From Candidatus Dadabacteria bacterium (GTDB lineage Bacteria > Desulfobacterota_D > UBA1144 > Nemesobacterales > UBA2774), in contig QIHJ01000263.1 in the NCBI GenBank assembly GCA_003229065.1, positions 1 through 8,311 on the forward strand: 8,311 nt of DNA. Reading direction: 5' to 3'. The translations under genes and the position numbers were made by a program. A model generated the notes under the pieces. The model searched no databases. It saw nothing but the letters and a program-made list of their open reading frames with translations, and was not told where the DNA came from. Of this stretch, positions 5,528-8,311 are shown in pieces (the first letter of the stretch is position 1; each line of letters opens with the position of its first letter).

Positions 5528-8311
5528 ATGAATGACCAAAATAAGACAAAAAAAGAACTGATCCGTGAATTGGAAGAGCTTAGGAGAATCACCGGTACCA
5601 ATGGTAAGGATGGTGCTTCAGAGAGGAAAAAGGTATATGTTGACAATGAGCATGAGCAAACTGTACGGGACCACAATGAACAAGAGTTAAAAATAATTTT
5701 GGAGCATCTTTCCAAAAAGAATAGATACGAAGAAACAATAAGCACGGTAACCAGAGGCGTTCACAGCTCGATTGACCCTCAGGAAGTGGTGGAGAACGCC
5801 GTAGATGCAATGAACAAGAACATCGACGGAGCGGATAACGTATCGATTTATTTTATTGAAGGTGACGAAGCCGTAATACAAGCGTGGCGCGGTTATCCGG
5901 ACTGGTTTATAAAATCGGTAGAGAGAATACCCAAGCCTAAAGGCTTTACATGGAAGGTGCTGGGAGAGGGGAAGCTTATTTACTGTCCGGACGTCGAGAA
6001 GGACAATGTAATCGGCAAACTGGGGAAGAAGGTAGGCACGAAGAGCTATGCCTCGATGCCGATCAAACACGGGGACAAAACAATAGGTTGTATAAACATA
6101 AACTCATTTAAAAAAAACGCTTTCGACCTTGACGATTTAAAACTCCTGGACATTATCGCAAACCAGGTTGCAATAGCAATAAACAATGCAAGACAGACCG
6201 ATGCTCTCCGCGAATCGGAGGAAAGATACAGGACCCTCTACGACCAATCGCCGATCGGGGTATATATATTTAACACTGATTTAGTGATCACTAATACTAA
6301 CGAGCACCATGCAGAGACACTAAAAGTCACGCGCGAAAAAATTATTGGGACGGAGCTAAGAAAACTGAATGACCAGACTTTTATCCGGCTCCATGAAGAC
6401 ACTCTCAAAGGCGGATCCGGTTGTCAGGAGGGCCTTTACAGGGCAACCAGCAGCTCAGTCGAGCTATGGTTATTCCTCTCTGTAGCCCCGCTTCGAGACG
6501 GGGCGGGGAAAATCATAGGCGGCATGTCTGTTGTGGAGGACATAACGGAGCGAAAGGACGCGGAGATAGCTCTCCGACAGTCGGAAGAAGACTATGAGTC
6601 TTTGGTAAACACAGTCGAGGGAATAGTCTGGGAAGCCGATCCGAAAACGTTAGCATTTACGTTTATAAGCAAACAAGCCGAGCGTATACTCGGATATCCG
6701 CCGGAGGATTGGACTGAAGACAGAGAGTTCTGGTTAAAAAAGCTCCATCCACAGGACCGGGACTGGGCGTACAAAATCTGTTTGGACGCCACTCGGGAAA
6801 AAAGGGATCATATACTGGAGTACAGGATGGTAGCGGCCGACGGCAAAACGGTATGGCTGCGCGATATTGTGACGGTGGTTAAAGCAAACGGCGAGGTGGC
6901 CGGGCTACGGGGTCTTATGGTAGATATAACGGACCTGAAGAAAGCGGAGGACTTATTGAAAGAGAGCGCTGAAAAATACCGGGCGCTTGTTGAGAACATC
7001 CACGACCTTATTGTCGAATCGAGCGTGGACGGCAAGTTTCTGTACCTGAGTCCCAACTTTGAAGATACTCTGGGGTATAGACCTGAGGAGCTGCTGGGAG
7101 AAAGTATCTTTGAGCACATTCACCAGGATGATATTGTGCATGTAATCAGGGAGTTCGGCAGAATAGTGAACGAGCGGACCTCGGGTAAAGCGATTTTCAG
7201 GTTTCAGCATAAAAGCGGGCATTGGAGATGGTTTGAAAGTACAGGAAGGACTTATGAGACATCAGCGGGAGATTTAAGAGGCGTTATCGTCAACCGCGAC
7301 ATAACTGAGCGCAAGAAGCTCGAGGAAGAGCTCTTTAAAAAACAAAACCTCGAATCTCTCGGCGTACTCGCGGGCGGCATTGCGCATGACTTCAACAACC
7401 TGCTAACTTCCATACTGGGGAACATCTCTATCTCAAAAACACATTTGGACCCAAAAGATAGTATGTACGGGAGACTGACGGAGGCCGAAAACGCGTCGCT
7501 CAGGGCTAAAGATTTAACCACACAGCTGCTCACTTTCTCAAAAGGAGGCGCTCCGGTTAAGGAGTTTGTACACTCTCTGGGTGAATTAATAAGAGATACG
7601 GCGAATTTTGCGGTAAGCGGCTCTAAAGTTAAATGTGAATTCGGTTTTGATGATGAGATATGGCCCGCGGAGGTGGACGAGGGCCAGATTAGCCAGGTAA
7701 TCCATAACCTTATAATAAACGCGGATCAGTCTATGCCCGAGGGAGGGATAATAAGTATTAAACTTCAAAACACAAGCTTAAACAGTTCCAATGGGTTTAA
7801 TGCGGACGGGGGTAATTATATCAGGATCACGATCGAAGATAGCGGAATAGGCATGACAGAGGAGTTAAAGAAAAAGATCTTTGATCCATATTTTACTACC
7901 AAGCAAAGTGGAAGCGGTTTGGGCTTGACGACGGTATATTCGATCGTAAAAAACCATGACGGCCATATTGCCGCAAGTTCCGAGATCGGAAAAGGGACGA
8001 GGTTCGATGTATACATTCCCGCCGCTGAAGATATAGTCAGAGCTCATGAAACAACTCCGAATTTACTCAAGGGGAACGGTAAGATATTGGTCATGGACGA
8101 CGAAGAAATGGTAAGAACCGCAGCGGGAGAAATGATTAAGCACCTTGGCTATAAAGTCGACTACGCCGCAGACGGTAAGGAGGCGATAGATAAGTATGTG
8201 TCGGCTATGGAAACCGGAAGCCCGTTTGACGCTGTAATGATAGACCTCACGATACCGGGCGGGATGGGAGGAAGGGAAGCTAACAAGAGACTGTTGGAGA
8301 TCGACCCCGGT
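5528..8311 (+). CDS. Hybrid sensor histidine kinase, GAF-PAS-PAS-PAS-HisKA-HATPase-REC, 3' end cut off by window
   Basis: The frame is open for 928 codons to the window edge without interruption. Residues 1-66 are charged and helical (likely coiled coil, no membrane segment). A GAF domain follows at about 67-222 (ending A-N-Q-V-A-I-A-I-N-N-A-R), then three PAS modules: about 227-345 (E-E-R-Y-R-T-L-Y, ending D-I-T-E-R-K), 352-474 (S-E-E-D-Y-E-S-L-V, ending D-I-T-D-L-K-K-A-E) and 480-598 (A-E-K-Y-R-A-L-V-E-N, ending D-I-T-E-R-K). The H-box L-A-G-G-I-A-H-D-F-N-N-L-L carries the phospho-acceptor H620. The ATPase has its N-box (H726-N-L-I-I-N731-A-D), D771-S-G-I-G-M, F785-D-P-Y-F-T-T-K and G-S-G-L-G-L (795-800). 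The receiver starts at 851, with acidic D857/D858 and phospho-acceptor D906 in M-I-D-L-T-I-P-G-G-M-G-G; the conserved Thr/Ser and Lys lie beyond the edge. All catalytic residues visible are intact. The protein should be a cytoplasmic multi-signal kinase; ligands and output are unknown. Confidence 0.95.
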   Translation, partial: MNDQNKTKKELIRELEELRRITGTNGKDGASERKKVYVDNEHEQTVRDHNEQELKIILEHLSKKNRYEETISTVTRGVHSSIDPQEVVENAVDAMNKNIDGADNVSIYFIEGDEAVIQAWRGYPDWFIKSVERIPKPKGFTWKVLGEGKLIYCPDVEKDNVIGKLGKKVGTKSYASMPIKHGDKTIGCININSFKKNAFDLDDLKLLDIIANQVAIAINNARQTDALRESEERYRTLYDQSPIGVYIFNTDLVITNTNEHHAETLKVTREKIIGTELRKLNDQTFIRLHEDTLKGGSGCQEGLYRATSSSVELWLFLSVAPLRDGAGKIIGGMSVVEDITERKDAEIALRQSEEDYESLVNTVEGIVWEADPKTLAFTFISKQAERILGYPPEDWTEDREFWLKKLHPQDRDWAYKICLDATREKRDHILEYRMVAADGKTVWLRDIVTVVKANGEVAGLRGLMVDITDLKKAEDLLKESAEKYRALVENIHDLIVESSVDGKFLYLSPNFEDTLGYRPEELLGESIFEHIHQDDIVHVIREFGRIVNERTSGKAIFRFQHKSGHWRWFESTGRTYETSAGDLRGVIVNRDITERKKLEEELFKKQNLESLGVLAGGIAHDFNNLLTSILGNISISKTHLDPKDSMYGRLTEAENASLRAKDLTTQLLTFSKGGAPVKEFVHSLGELIRDTANFAVSGSKVKCEFGFDDEIWPAEVDEGQISQVIHNLIINADQSMPEGGIISIKLQNTSLNSSNGFNADGGNYIRITIEDSGIGMTEELKKKIFDPYFTTKQSGSGLGLTTVYSIVKNHDGHIAASSEIGKGTRFDVYIPAAEDIVRAHETTPNLLKGNGKILVMDDEEMVRTAAGEMIKHLGYKVDYAADGKEAIDKYVSAMETGSPFDAVMIDLTIPGGMGGREANKRLLEIDPG

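Noticed and set aside
5687..6070. Minus-strand open frame of 127 codons
   Set aside because: It lies opposite the GAF domain of the hybrid kinase, whose frame is continuous and motif-rich; its own translation resembles no protein family.
6808..7119. Minus-strand open frame of 103 codons
   Set aside because: It is Ser-rich complementary shadow of the PAS region of the kinase, without an RBS or recognisable motif.

Overview
The window reads as ordinary chromosomal DNA of a Gram-negative bacterium of moderate GC content. Every gene uses AGA/AGG (Arg) and ATA (Ile) freely, and most starts have a recognisable Shine-Dalgarno. The hybrid kinase has the G-G-I-A-H-D-F-N-N-L-L type of H-box that is common in deltaproteobacterial (Desulfobacterota-like) and related lineages. 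This suggests such a lineage, but the sequence alone does not fix the taxon. I see no insertion sequence, phage gene, CRISPR array, tRNA or rRNA, and no frameshifted gene.

Layout. (1) Bases 1-2261 form a plus-strand run of tightly packed genes: the 3' part of purE (purine synthesis), a short-form threonylcarbamoyl-AMP synthase (tsaC/Sua5 family, TTG start), and a DUF1015 family protein. The DUF1015 gene starts inside the tsaC stop codon (TGATG) with its SD inside tsaC. (2) After a 94-base gap with possible promoter elements come lemA and a DUF2207 membrane protein. This known pair of membrane-anchored envelope proteins is of poorly understood function, and the DUF2207 protein ends in a Gly-rich tail closed by G-S-W. 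(3) Converging on this pair, with only two bases between the stop codons, is a minus-strand gene for an exported thioredoxin-fold (TlpA/DipZ-like) protein. It has a CPFC active site and Ser where the fold normally has its cis-proline. (4) A 285-base divergent intergenic region (5243-5527) holds candidate promoters on both strands, a perfect 14-bp palindrome in the spacer of the kinase-side promoter, and an imperfect direct repeat spaced 21 bp. (5) From 5528 to the window edge runs one long uninterrupted reading frame for a soluble hybrid sensor histidine kinase: coiled coil, GAF, PAS, PAS, PAS, HisKA, HATPase, receiver. The window ends inside the receiver domain.

How the genes work together. 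The first block is housekeeping (purine synthesis, tRNA t6A modification) with an uncharacterised passenger. The lemA/DUF2207 pair and the thioredoxin-like protein both act at the envelope but are transcribed toward each other, so a shared role is not implied. The kinase has no membrane segment and should sense a cytoplasmic signal. I did not find a convincing undescribed multi-gene system. The best leads are the altered thioredoxin active site, the operator-like structure upstream of the kinase, and the DUF1015 gene coupled to tsaC.
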